This document shows, one piece after another, positions 55,170-63,966 of a DNA stretch of 64,000 nucleotides. Made by a program: the position numbers and the translations under genes. The DNA lies in NCBI RefSeq assembly GCF_031834615.1, contig NZ_CP115543.1, positions 2,925,001 through 2,989,000 on the forward strand, in the 5' to 3' direction. The stretch's first letter is position 1. Each line of letters starts with the position of its first letter. Source of the stretch: Stenotrophomonas aracearum (GTDB lineage: Bacteria > Pseudomonadota > Gammaproteobacteria > Xanthomonadales > Xanthomonadaceae). Below the pieces are notes generated by a model. That model was not told the origin of the DNA and ran no database searches. It saw only the letters and a list, made by a program, of their open reading frames with translations.

Positions 55170-56186
55170 TCAGGTGTTGCGCACGTAACTCATGTTGGCT
55201 TCGGTCATCTTGTCGATGGACGAGCTCAAAATCTTTACAATATTGTCGAACTTCTGGGTCGCCTCATTCAGTTTCTCGCCCAGCACTTTGCTGACGTGCT
55301 TGACCTGCTCCATGTTGCTGTCCTTGGCGGATATCCAGGCGTTGTACTGGGCGCTGTCCATCTTGTGGTCCTTGGGCAGCGGATCGCCATTCTTGTCTTC
55401 CATGCTGGATACAAGGTCGTCCACGGCAGATGTATCCATTGTCAGGCGGTACACTCCGTCCGCACCTGGCCCATACAGATTGAGGCCAGGAAGGCCCACG
55501 GACTTCATGAATGCCTCGGCTGCCGCCTGCGACGTGAACTTTCCCAGCACCATCGAGTCGTTCAGGGTTTCATTCGCAAGCCTTTTGAGCTCTGCGTGCA
55601 CGAGCGTGAAGTCGATCGTTATGTCGCCTTTGTCGCCTGAGGCGACCGGCTTGAGCATCTCCATGATGTTGGAGAAGCGGTCATAGAAGACCAGGAACTG
55701 GCTCAGCGCATCCTGGAACTTGCTCAGGTACTCGCTCTGCAGGATGGCAATCAGGGCGCTGATCTGCTCGAAGAACTGCGCGTGGGAGGACCAGACCAGT
55801 CCACCCGCATCCAGGTCCTTTGCGCTGCCGGAGCCGCCCTCCTCCAACTGGCTCTCCTCTTCTGAACCCGACTCCCCGAAGGCACGCGGCATCAGGAAGT
55901 TGAGCGCCCGGAGGAGATCGGACTGGGATTGCTGCGTGCGCATGTACGCCGCCTCGAACATTTCCCGCTGATCCGGAAGTCCCGCCTCATGTTCGGAAAC
56001 AATCTGGCCGAAGACGATGGCGTCACGCTGCGCTCCGCGAGCCATTCCATTCAACTGCCGAAGCCGCGATTGCAGTTCGGGATCGAGAGACGCTGCTTCA
56101 AGGCTGGCCGCCGGGGTTTCGGCGGTCTGGATTCCAAAGGCACGCAATGCAAACTGCGCGTTCGTAGTACTGATGGCGGTTGCCAT
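55170..56186 (-). CDS. sctA: T3SS needle-tip protein SctA, second copy (IpaD/SipD-like)
   Basis: A 338-residue protein whose start ATG at 56186 (MATAISTTNAQFAL) follows GAGG. The hydrophilic, helical N-terminal half leads to the conserved tip-protein core: WSSHAQFFEQISALIAILQS, then YNAWISAKDSNMEQVKHVSK and the C-terminal FDNIVKILSSSIDKMTEANM. It is a clear paralogue of the preceding gene, with near-identical last 50 residues. The region between Glu-rich stretches (SGSEEESQLEEGGSG) differs. No signal peptide, as expected for a T3SS substrate. Confidence 0.88.
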   Translation of the reverse strand: MATAISTTNAQFALRAFGIQTAETPAASLEAASLDPELQSRLRQLNGMARGAQRDAIVFGQIVSEHEAGLPDQREMFEAAYMRTQQSQSDLLRALNFLMPRAFGESGSEEESQLEEGGSGSAKDLDAGGLVWSSHAQFFEQISALIAILQSEYLSKFQDALSQFLVFYDRFSNIMEMLKPVASGDKGDITIDFTLVHAELKRLANETLNDSMVLGKFTSQAAAEAFMKSVGLPGLNLYGPGADGVYRLTMDTSAVDDLVSSMEDKNGDPLPKDHKMDSAQYNAWISAKDSNMEQVKHVSKVLGEKLNEATQKFDNIVKILSSSIDKMTEANMSYVRNT

Positions 56187-56301
56187 GGTGGAGTTCCTCG
56201 CTTCATACCGCCAGGGGGATTCCGGGCGCCGTTGTCCGGCGCCCGGGAGCTGGTGAACTACTACAGAACGCGGCGTTTCAGTCGCCGCCGGTACGCGCAG
56301 G

Positions 56302-57375
56302 TCAGGTGTTGTGCACGTAGCTGTTGTTGGCTTCAGACATCTTGTCAATCGACGAGCTGAGGATCTTCACGATGTTGTCGTACTTCTGGGTCATTTCATT
56401 GAGCTTCTCGCCAAGCACCTTGCTGACGTGCTTGATCTGCTCCATGTTGCTGTCTTTGGCTGAAACCCAGGCGTTGTACTCCGCTGAGTCCCAATAGGTT
56501 GTGTTGTGAAACATGCTCCGAACGATGTCATCGACGGCATCGACATCCATCAGGACCCCATATGTGCCATCCGCATAGGCCTGAACCTTCATTCCTGGCA
56601 ATCCCAACGATTCCTTGAATGCTGTGGCCGCCCCTTCCGTCGAGAATAATGCGAGCGGCTCACTAAAGCGGTACTTGTTGGCAAGGGCGTACAACGCCTC
56701 GCGAACCTCCTTGAACTCGATCTTGACATTTCCCTTGTCGCCGTCCGCCGTGACGACGATTTTCTCCATGATGTCTGAGAATTCCTTATAGAACTCAAGG
56801 AAGTTCGACAGTGCATCCTGGTATTTGCTCAACCACTCGGTCTGCAACACGCCCAGAAGAGCGCTGATCTGCTCGAAGAAGTCGGCATGCGAGTTCCAGA
56901 TCAGGCCGCTCATGTCCAGATCAGCAGGATTCTCCATCGGCGACTGGAAGCCCGGCAGGCCCACCGAATCCTCGTCTTCGATGAGCATCTGCGGCATCAG
57001 GAAGCCGATGGCGCGAACCATGTCGTCCTGGGTACGGGAGGAGCCCTGCAACGCGTGGCGCAACCCGGCGGTCAGCTCGGATTCCTTCTGCTGTCTGCGC
57101 TTCAGCTCTTCCATCGCTACCGCGTCGTTCAGCGACTCCGCCGTTGTCGGCCCCGCCGCTGACAGCCCGGTCGTGGCGAGCTCCTCGGCGAGGCGTATCT
57201 GCTGCGCGGAGGCAGTGCGTGCACTTCTGGCGACGTGACCTAGCTGCAGCACTCGGGACCGGGTTTCGGGGTCGAGCGTCGGGGCTTCCAATGCTGCCTG
57301 TTTCACCTGCCCCTGCAGTGCCTGCAGGGGGCGCATGGACATGACCGCAGTGGCGGTGTCGATGGGGGTCGTCAT
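56302..57375 (-). CDS. sctA: T3SS needle-tip protein SctA, first copy (IpaD/SipD-like)
   Basis: A 357-residue tip protein beginning MTTPIDTATAVMSMRPLQAL, with GAGG seven bases upstream of the ATG. The core shows WNSHADFFEQISALLGVLQT, YNAWVSAKDSNMEQIKHVSK and the C-terminal YDNIVKILSSSIDKMSEANN. Because of the frameshift in sctB, its reading frame is continuous with the sctB frame upstream, so a 788-residue fusion could be read through. Its own ribosome site should still allow separate translation. Confidence 0.88.
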   Translation of the reverse strand: MTTPIDTATAVMSMRPLQALQGQVKQAALEAPTLDPETRSRVLQLGHVARSARTASAQQIRLAEELATTGLSAAGPTTAESLNDAVAMEELKRRQQKESELTAGLRHALQGSSRTQDDMVRAIGFLMPQMLIEDEDSVGLPGFQSPMENPADLDMSGLIWNSHADFFEQISALLGVLQTEWLSKYQDALSNFLEFYKEFSDIMEKIVVTADGDKGNVKIEFKEVREALYALANKYRFSEPLALFSTEGAATAFKESLGLPGMKVQAYADGTYGVLMDVDAVDDIVRSMFHNTTYWDSAEYNAWVSAKDSNMEQIKHVSKVLGEKLNEMTQKYDNIVKILSSSIDKMSEANNSYVHNT

Positions 57376-57383
57376 GGTGTGCC

Positions 57384-58668
57384 TCAGTACTTCGAGATGA
57401 TGTGCGCGCTGGTGCCGGACATCAGGTTGAGCATGCTTTCGAACAGCTGCGCAGCGGCATCGCGTGTCGCGGGTCTTGGCGGACTGGTCCTGCTGCTCGT
57501 CGGCGATGCGACGGAACACGTCTGCCACCTGCAGTGCGAGCTGGCGTTCGGCCTCGGTCATTTCGGACTCGATCTGCACGCCCGATGAGACAGTGGCACC
57601 GATGCCCGGAGCCAACATGTTCAGCATCATGCCCTGGCTGGCGGGGATCTGGGACCTTGCCATTTCCATGCCGTGGTTGAGCTGCTGCGCTTCCTCGGTG
57701 GTCTTCTGACCGGTGGCCTTCATTGTCGCGTCGATGGCGTGACGGTCGACCGAGGTATCTGCCTGCAGGTCTGCCGCTGCGCGCTCGCTGCCCCGTGCCG
57801 ATTCGACCGGGCTGCCGTTGAGGTTGCGGGCCGGACGCAGTTCATCACTGGGCGTGGCGCTGCTGCGAATGCCGCCCGAGGAAGCCTCCGCACTGACTTT
57901 GGTGTTGTTGCCAGCATTGAGATTGCTCTTCATGCTGTCGGTCTGGATCGAGTTCGACTTGAAGGTCTGCTTCAGCGCCGCGCCCCCGATCGCACCGGTC
58001 ATGACGGCGGCGCCGATGGTACCCCCCAGGTTTTCTCGCGCCTTTTCCACGCCCTTGTCGCCGGCGAGAATGGTGATCTCACGCTGCATGATCACCATCT
58101 TGGTGCTGTTGTCGCGGTCCAGCTTCTCGAACTTGAGCAGCAGCTGGCGCAGCAGTGCCAGCAGATTGCTGAACGGACTGGACGCGATCCAGGCCCCGGC
58201 ATTGGCGGAGCGGTCGCCCACGTCGGCGTCCACGCCGGTCGTGCCCTCGGGGGTTGTAGCCATCGCGGCGCCATCGCGAGGTGCGATGAGCGGTGCCTGG
58301 GCGGCGGCCCCTTCCGCAGCGCGGACAGTCGCACCCTCCTCGCTCTTGAGCGGATCCTGGGTGCCCAGCAGCGCCGAGAGAATCACGGGCAGCTCGCTGA
58401 CGATACCGGCCAGCCTTTCGCTGGCTTCGCGCAGCGAAATGGTGGAGGCACGCAGGTTCGCGACCGGCGCTTCGGCGGTGCGGCCGTCTCCGTTCTCGCC
58501 TTCCACCAGCATTCTGCTGGCGACGGCCTCGGTGAGCGTACGCAGGGTCTGCGCATCCATCGGTACCGTCTGGGTGGATTCGACAGTGGTTTCAACCGGG
58601 GCTTTCAGGTTCAGCAGGTCCAGCATCCGCACCGGCGTCGCGTGCTGAATCGGTATCGAGGTGGTCAT
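57384..58668 (-). pseudogene. sctB: T3SS translocator SctB (SipC/IpaC-like) with a frameshift near its 3' end
   Basis: Would encode about 427 residues. It begins MTTSIPIQHATPVRMLDLLN after AAGGA. A hydrophobic stretch LGGTIGAAVMTGAIGGAALK lies centrally. The C-terminal half reads SQIPASQGMMLNMLAPGIGA and ERQLALQVADVFRRIADEQ. At about 57,455-57,466 the frame shifts: the zero frame reads KTRDTRCRCAAVRKH and runs on into the tip gene. The +1 frame reads DAAAQLFESMLNLMSGTSAH then IISKY and stops at 57384. The sequence CCCGCGA-CACGCGA suggests an imperfect 7-base duplication; removing it restores the frame. Real mutation, recoding or a sequencing error remain possible. Confidence 0.75.
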
Positions 58669-58710
58669 TTCGTTGTCCTTGAAAAGAGTGAGGGGTAAGC
58701 CGAGTGCCGA

Positions 58711-60522
58711 TCAGGCAGCGTGGCCGACGCGGGAGGTGACGAACTGCGCGGTTTCGTATTCCGATTCCTGCACGTTGGTCATCTGCTTGAAGAGGTCGGC
58801 GACCAGGGTGTTGGTCTGCATGAAGTACTCGAGGATCTTCTGGATCAGGTCGCGGAAGATCTGGCTGTCGGCCAGGCCGACCTCGAGCTTTGCGAGCAAC
58901 TCGGCGGCGTTGATCTGCATGTCGGCAATCACGATGGCGCCCACGCCCTGGCTGGTCTGGTTGGCGAACTGCAGGGTGTGCGACGCCTTGGTGGCGTAGC
59001 CCGCGCGGGTAGCCAGGGTGTCGGCGTTGCTGCTGGTCACCTTGCTGGCCGTCTTGGCGATGGCCTTGGCCACGTCATCCACGGCACTCTTGGCCGACTG
59101 CGCCAGCATCTTGATCATCTGCGGCAGTGCCTTGCTGATCGCGTCGGTCACGGCGCGGGTCACCGCCTTGGCCAGCTGCTGCACGGCCACGGTGCCCGCC
59201 ACGCGCTTGGTGAGCACGACCGCGGCGATGATCAGTGCGGCAACGACGATGACGCCGAGCACGTCCTTGATCTTGTCGACGAAGGCAGAGGAGACGCCGA
59301 GCTTGGTCAGCACGTCCCCCATCACATTGCCCACCGCCTTCACCAGCTCCATCACCAGCTTCATGATGGGCTCCATGATCTTGCCCATGATGTTCAGCCC
59401 CAGCTCTTCGCCGATGGCGAGGGCCAGGCCGATCCCGGCCAGCACCATGCTGGCGCCACCGGTGAAGGGTGCTGCGACGACAGCGACCACGGTGACGACC
59501 CAGCCAATGATCTTGCCGATGCAGCCCATTTTCTTCTGCGCCGCCTCTGCCTTGGCCAGTTCGTCCTGGTATTCCTGCGAGCGACGCAGGTTCTCGGCTT
59601 CGCGCAGGCGCAGGACTTCCTGGACCAGGCGGGTGTCGGCTTCCAGCTTGGCGTCGTTGGCCTTACCGATGATTTCCTGCAGCACGGCCAGCAGTTCGCT
59701 CAGGGCAGCGGCATTGGTACGGGCTTTCTCATCGCCGCGGACACTTACGCTGCCATTCGGGTCCAGTTTGTCAGCCTGGCTCTTGAAGTCTTCCAGATCG
59801 GCCAGCGCCTTGTTCAGCGCGTTCGAGGCCTGGACGAGGGTACTGATGCCATCGTCCACCCGCGTCTGAGCTTCGGCGGCCTTGCCCTTGGCGGTTTCCA
59901 GCTGTGCGCGAAGTGCCTCCTGGTCTTCCGGCAGAGCTTCGGCCAGTGCCTTCTCCAGCCGCTTCACTTCGGCTTCGGCCTCCTTCAGCGCCTCGGCCGC
60001 AGCAAGCAGCTCGCCCTCAGCCGCTCCCATGTCGGCCATGGCCCCGTCTACCACTTCCTGCGCCAGGCGAATGGCCTCGGCCAGCTCCTGCGCGCTCGCG
60101 GCGCGCTGGGCCAGGCGCTGCTTCACCAGTTCCAGCTGCGAGGACAGGCTGCGGGAGTTTTCGGTGGTGACCAGTTCGCTGAGCTGCATGGCGAGCAGGG
60201 TCATCGCCGCTTCCGGCGTCATGCGCGGCGGGGTGGTGCCGGTCGCCTGGGCCTGGGCCTGCACGGCGGCGCGCACCAGGCGCTGCATGTCCGCCCTGCG
60301 CAATACCGGCGCATTCGGGTTGGGTGCTTCCGCCTCAGCGCTGCTGCTGTTGCTGTCACCGGCTGCCTTGGCCAGCAACTCCAGCACTTTGCGGTCGATG
60401 GCTTCGACCTGCTGCAGCGGGGCCGAGCCAAAGCCGGCGGCGATGGAAGGCGCGTCGTCGCGTGCAGCGGTCTTGCCGGTGAAGGCCAGCGGCGTGTGGC
60501 TGGCGGAAGCGGTGATGATCAT
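58711..60522 (-). CDS. sctE: T3SS translocator SctE (SipB/IpaB-like)
   Basis: A 603-residue protein with the IpaB plan. The N-terminal chaperone-binding part (1-100) is followed by long coiled coils (about 140-330, for example ALKEAEAEVKRLEKALAEAL). Two hydrophobic regions follow: 335-372 (IIGWVVTVVAVVAAPFTGGA) and 420-445 (KDVLGVIVVAALIIAAVVLT). A helical C-terminal domain ends LFKQMTNVQESEYETAQF. It should insert in the host membrane with SctB to form the pore. Its ATG overlaps the chaperone stop (ATGA). Confidence 0.92.
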   Translation of the reverse strand: MIITASASHTPLAFTGKTAARDDAPSIAAGFGSAPLQQVEAIDRKVLELLAKAAGDSNSSSAEAEAPNPNAPVLRRADMQRLVRAAVQAQAQATGTTPPRMTPEAAMTLLAMQLSELVTTENSRSLSSQLELVKQRLAQRAASAQELAEAIRLAQEVVDGAMADMGAAEGELLAAAEALKEAEAEVKRLEKALAEALPEDQEALRAQLETAKGKAAEAQTRVDDGISTLVQASNALNKALADLEDFKSQADKLDPNGSVSVRGDEKARTNAAALSELLAVLQEIIGKANDAKLEADTRLVQEVLRLREAENLRRSQEYQDELAKAEAAQKKMGCIGKIIGWVVTVVAVVAAPFTGGASMVLAGIGLALAIGEELGLNIMGKIMEPIMKLVMELVKAVGNVMGDVLTKLGVSSAFVDKIKDVLGVIVVAALIIAAVVLTKRVAGTVAVQQLAKAVTRAVTDAISKALPQMIKMLAQSAKSAVDDVAKAIAKTASKVTSSNADTLATRAGYATKASHTLQFANQTSQGVGAIVIADMQINAAELLAKLEVGLADSQIFRDLIQKILEYFMQTNTLVADLFKQMTNVQESEYETAQFVTSRVGHAA

Positions 60523-61052
60523 GCGGAATCGGTGTCCTCTGTGGAATCGGGAGGGGCGGTGCCGTTACTGGCCAGCGCCTGCAGGTAGACCTTGGCCCGC
60601 GCAAGCAGGTCCGGATCGGTGGAACGCAGCTGCACGGTTTCGAAGCAGCCCTTGGCCAGGGTCAACTTGCCCATGGCCAGGTGGCACTGGCCGACATGCA
60701 GCATCGGCCGTTCGTCGCCCTTGAGCAGTGCGTAGGCCAGCGCATACATGTCGATGGCCTTGGCGTAGTCCTTCTTCATCTGCAGCACCGCGGCCAGGCC
60801 GAGTGCGTAGTCGCCGTTGTAGAAGTCGTACAGGTACAGGAAGCGGAAGAACGTTTCGGCTTCGTCCAGGCGACCGTCGGTGTAGAAACGGTGCGCATAG
60901 GCGTAGACGCTTTCCAGCAGGTCATCGCTGACCCCCTTCAGATCCTTGATTGCGGCACCGCTCTGGGCGCCTTCGAACAACAACTGGGCCAGTTCGTCCA
61001 GCTGGGCCTGTTGGGTCTGGGAATCGGTGGGGGCGTCGTGGGCTTGGGTCAT
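60519..61052 (-). CDS. sicA: Class II translocator chaperone (SicA/IpgC/LcrH family)
   Basis: A 177-residue TPR protein. Motifs match SicA: GVSDDLLESVYAYAHRFYTD, LFRFLYLYDFYNGDY-like sequence FFRFLYLYDFYNGDYALGL, and PMLHVGQCHLAMGKLTLAKG. It holds SctE and SctB unfolded before export, and SicA also co-activates transcription in Salmonella. It overlaps sctE by four bases. The 83 bases between it and sctU show no clear terminator. Confidence 0.95.
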   Translation of the reverse strand: MTQAHDAPTDSQTQQAQLDELAQLLFEGAQSGAAIKDLKGVSDDLLESVYAYAHRFYTDGRLDEAETFFRFLYLYDFYNGDYALGLAAVLQMKKDYAKAIDMYALAYALLKGDERPMLHVGQCHLAMGKLTLAKGCFETVQLRSTDPDLLARAKVYLQALASNGTAPPDSTEDTDSA

Positions 61053-61135
61053 GGTGGGTTACCGGTTGGGGCCGACGGCGCTGCAGGACACGCACAGTCT
61101 GGCGGGGATGCGAAGGGGGGACTTTCGGGTTTCCC

Positions 61136-62248
61136 TCATTCCGCGGACGGGCGCGGCGGGGTGCCGTCAAGCGGGGGTGTCGATTCCGGCGCGTTCTCGC
61201 CGTCGTGACCGGAATCTGGTGGCGGCGGCGCGTTGTTGCGTTCGATGTCCTTCAGCCACAGCAGGATCCGGGTGATCGGCGCAGTGAGGTCGGCCGGCAC
61301 GAACTGGTAGCGGCGGGTCTTGAAGAACACCGCGCGTGCGACCGGAATGTCGCGAACGACCGGAATGCCCCACTTTTCAGCCAGTGCGATGACCTTGCGT
61401 GCGCGGTTGCCGCGCTCGCGCAGGGAGACGAACTGCAGGCCGGGGTAGTCCGGATGGATGAAGATGCCCACCGCGATGTGGGTGGGGTTGGCCAGGATCA
61501 GCGAGGAGCCGGCGATGTCGGCCTGGGTCTGGCCGGACAGCTCTTCGCCGATCTGGCGGCGGCGCTGCTTGATTTCCGGATTGCCGTTGTGGTCCTTGTG
61601 CTCTTGCTTGACCTCGTGCTTCTCCATGCGCATCTCGCGGATGTACAGCCGGTATTCGATGAAGGCGGCGGCAAACACGATCGGCGACAAGACGGCCAGC
61701 AGCAGCGCGGTGCTGCGCCAGCCCACGCTGTGCCACAGCGCACCGGCCGCCTTGTCGGGCATCTGCACCTGGGCAAACAGGCTGGGCGCGAACAGGTTCC
61801 AGGCCAGCACCACGAACACCAGGCCGGCCAGCAGGTACAGGGTGGCGCTGACCACGCCCTTGACGGTCTTGAGCGAGAACAGGTTCTTGAAGCCGGAGAT
61901 GGGGTTCACCCGGGCCAGGTCGATGCGCACCGCTTCGGCCGCGATCACGCCCCGGCTCTGCACCAATGAGATCAGCACCGCCGCCACGATGGCGGCAACC
62001 CCCACCGGCACGGCAATCCACAGGAACGCCTGGGTGGCCTGCCAGGCGGCCTCGGCCGGGGTCAGGCTGAAGCCGCGCACGGCCATGCCACGATAGAACC
62101 CCTGCAGCGCCTGGGTGGAGGTCATGGTGGCCAGCGCGACCAGCCCGGCCACCAGCACCGCCAGGCCGGCCAGGTCGCGGCTGACGTAACTCTTGCCCTT
62201 CTTGGATTCCTTGAGCAGGCGGTGCGGTGTCGGCTTCTCGGTCTTCAC
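61136..62248 (-). CDS. sctU: T3SS export gate switch protein SctU (SpaS/YscU)
   Basis: About 370 residues. Four membrane helices lie in the N-terminal part (LAGLAVLVAGLVALATM and others). A cytosolic domain with the self-cleavage motif NPTH (LILANPTHIAVGIF) switches export from needle to translocators. The start is GTG at 62248 (VKTEKPTPHRLLKESKKGK) overlapping the sctT stop in GTGA. The C-terminal tail is unusually long and Pro/Asp-rich (APPPPDSGHDGENAPESTPP). Confidence 0.95.
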   Translation of the reverse strand: MKTEKPTPHRLLKESKKGKSYVSRDLAGLAVLVAGLVALATMTSTQALQGFYRGMAVRGFSLTPAEAAWQATQAFLWIAVPVGVAAIVAAVLISLVQSRGVIAAEAVRIDLARVNPISGFKNLFSLKTVKGVVSATLYLLAGLVFVVLAWNLFAPSLFAQVQMPDKAAGALWHSVGWRSTALLLAVLSPIVFAAAFIEYRLYIREMRMEKHEVKQEHKDHNGNPEIKQRRRQIGEELSGQTQADIAGSSLILANPTHIAVGIFIHPDYPGLQFVSLRERGNRARKVIALAEKWGIPVVRDIPVARAVFFKTRRYQFVPADLTAPITRILLWLKDIERNNAPPPPDSGHDGENAPESTPPLDGTPPRPSAE

Positions 62249-63036
62249 TTCGGCAGCTCCAGCAGCAGCTGCAGCGCGTCGGTGCTGTCGCGGATCAGCG
62301 GCACCTGGGTGATGATGGTCGGCATCAGGTAGAACAGCAGCGCGATGAAGGCGATGAACGACTTGATCGCCAGCGACAGCGAGAACGGGTTCATCTGCTG
62401 GGAGAAGCGCGACAGCGTGCCGAGCAGGACTTCGACCAGGAACAACAGCAGCAGCACCGGCAGTGCCATGCGCGCCGCGCCGGCCAGCAGGGTGCCGGCG
62501 AAGTTCTGCAGACGCGCCAGGTCGAGGGTGAAGCCGCTGCCCATCGGAATCAGCTGGTAGCTGTCCTGCAGCACTTCGAGCAGCACGATCATGCCGTCGG
62601 TGGCCAGGAACACCACCACGCTCATCAGCTGCAGCAGGTTGGACAGCTCGGTGGCTTCCATGCCGCTGACCGGGTCGAGCATGGCGCCGATGCCGGCGCC
62701 GCGCTGGTTGTCGACGATCGCGCCCATGCCGTGGAAGATGTGGAACGGCAGCGCCACCACCAGGCCGATCGCGGTGCCGATCAGCACTTCGCGCAGCACC
62801 ACGCCGGCCATGGACAGGATGTCTGGCGGGATCGCGGCACCGGCGGTGGACGGCCACAGGCCGATCACCACCATCACCGCGATCACCGACCGGGTCATCT
62901 TGGCCGGCATCACGCCCGGCGACAGGTACGGAATCCAGACCAGGCAGGCGCCGATCCGGGCCATGCCGAGCAGCGCCGGCAGGCCGTGGTCGCGCGCCAG
63001 CGCGACCAGTTCGGTGTCGAGCGGGGAAAGCTGCAC
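62245..63036 (-). CDS. sctT: T3SS export apparatus protein SctT (SpaR/YscT)
   Basis: A 263-residue inner-membrane protein with several hydrophobic helices. SctT markers include DNQRGAGIGAMLDPVSGMEA, and RMALPVLLLLFLVEVLLGTL followed by SRFSQQMNPFSLSLAIKSF. It forms the gate with SctR and SctS. The gap to sctS is four bases. Confidence 0.96.
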   Translation of the reverse strand: MQLSPLDTELVALARDHGLPALLGMARIGACLVWIPYLSPGVMPAKMTRSVIAVMVVIGLWPSTAGAAIPPDILSMAGVVLREVLIGTAIGLVVALPFHIFHGMGAIVDNQRGAGIGAMLDPVSGMEATELSNLLQLMSVVVFLATDGMIVLLEVLQDSYQLIPMGSGFTLDLARLQNFAGTLLAGAARMALPVLLLLFLVEVLLGTLSRFSQQMNPFSLSLAIKSFIAFIALLFYLMPTIITQVPLIRDSTDALQLLLELPK

Positions 63037-63040
63037 TTCC

Positions 63041-63298
63041 CTACCCGTTCAGCGCGGTGTGCAGCGCGAGCCGTGCGTAGTCCAGCATGCGCGCGCTCAT
63101 CCAGGTCATCAGCACCAGCAGGCAGGCGATCACCGCCAGCAGCTTGGCACCGTAGGGAAGGGTCTGCTCCTGCAGCTGGGTGACGGTCTGGAACAGACCG
63201 ATGGCCAGGCCGACGATGGTGGCCACCGCGACGGGAGCGGCGGACAGCAGCAGGATCAGCATCAGGCTTTTGTTGCCCATGAACATGATGGAATCCAT
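63041..63298 (-). CDS. sctS: T3SS export apparatus protein SctS (SpaQ/YscS)
   Basis: An 85-residue protein with two membrane helices (LMLILLLSAAPVAVATIVGL and AVIACLLVLMTWMSARMLD) around the conserved FQTVTQLQEQTLPYGAKL. Only two bases separate it from the sctR stop. Confidence 0.97.
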   Translation of the reverse strand: MDSIMFMGNKSLMLILLLSAAPVAVATIVGLAIGLFQTVTQLQEQTLPYGAKLLAVIACLLVLMTWMSARMLDYARLALHTALNG

Positions 63299-63300
63299 GG

Positions 63301-63966
63301 CTACATCGGCACGTCGAGATACTGGCGGACCAGGCCCTGCGAGAGCAGGCTCCAGCCGTCCATCGCCACGAACAGGATCAGCTTGATCGGCGCGGAAATG
63401 GTCACCGGACTCATCATCATCATGCCGAGCGACAGCAGCACGCTGGAGACCACCAGATCGATCACCACGAACGGGAGGTACAGGTAGAAGCCGATACGGA
63501 AGGCATCCTTCAGCTCGCTCAACGCATAGGTGGGCATCAGCGCGAACAGCGAACGCTCATGCGGCTCCAGGTCGGGCACCGGCATGCCGGGCTCGACGTG
63601 CCGCGCGCGCTCGAAGAACTTCAGCAGTTCCGGGTCGGAATACGTGGCCAGGTAGACCTTGTAGCCGTCGAGGCTGCTTTCCAGGAAGGTGACCACGGCG
63701 GCCACCGAATTGAGCGGCGCGTCCAGCGCGAGGTAGGCGTCGTACATGTTCTGCACGATCGGCTGCATGACGTAGAAGGCCAGCATCAGCGCCAGCGCGT
63801 TGAGCACCATGTTCGAGGGCACCTGCTGCAGGCCGAGCCCGTTGCGCAGCAGCACGAACACCACCGAGAACTTGAGGTAGCAGGTACCGGCCGCGATCAG
63901 GAACGGAAGCATCGCGGCCATCGACATGACCGCGATCAGCGAGATGTCGTTGTTGACGAAGTTCAT
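63301..63966 (-). CDS. sctR: T3SS export apparatus protein SctR (SpaP/YscR)
   Basis: A 221-residue protein with four hydrophobic helices. Family motifs: CYLKFSVVFVLLRNGLGLQQ, VPSNMVLNALALMLAF, AFRIGFYLYLPFVVIDLVVS and SVLLSLGMMMMSPVTISAP. It builds the core of the export gate. Its ATG overlaps the stop of the preceding gene (ATGA). Confidence 0.97.
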   Translation of the reverse strand: MNFVNNDISLIAVMSMAAMLPFLIAAGTCYLKFSVVFVLLRNGLGLQQVPSNMVLNALALMLAFYVMQPIVQNMYDAYLALDAPLNSVAAVVTFLESSLDGYKVYLATYSDPELLKFFERARHVEPGMPVPDLEPHERSLFALMPTYALSELKDAFRIGFYLYLPFVVIDLVVSSVLLSLGMMMMSPVTISAPIKLILFVAMDGWSLLSQGLVRQYLDVPM

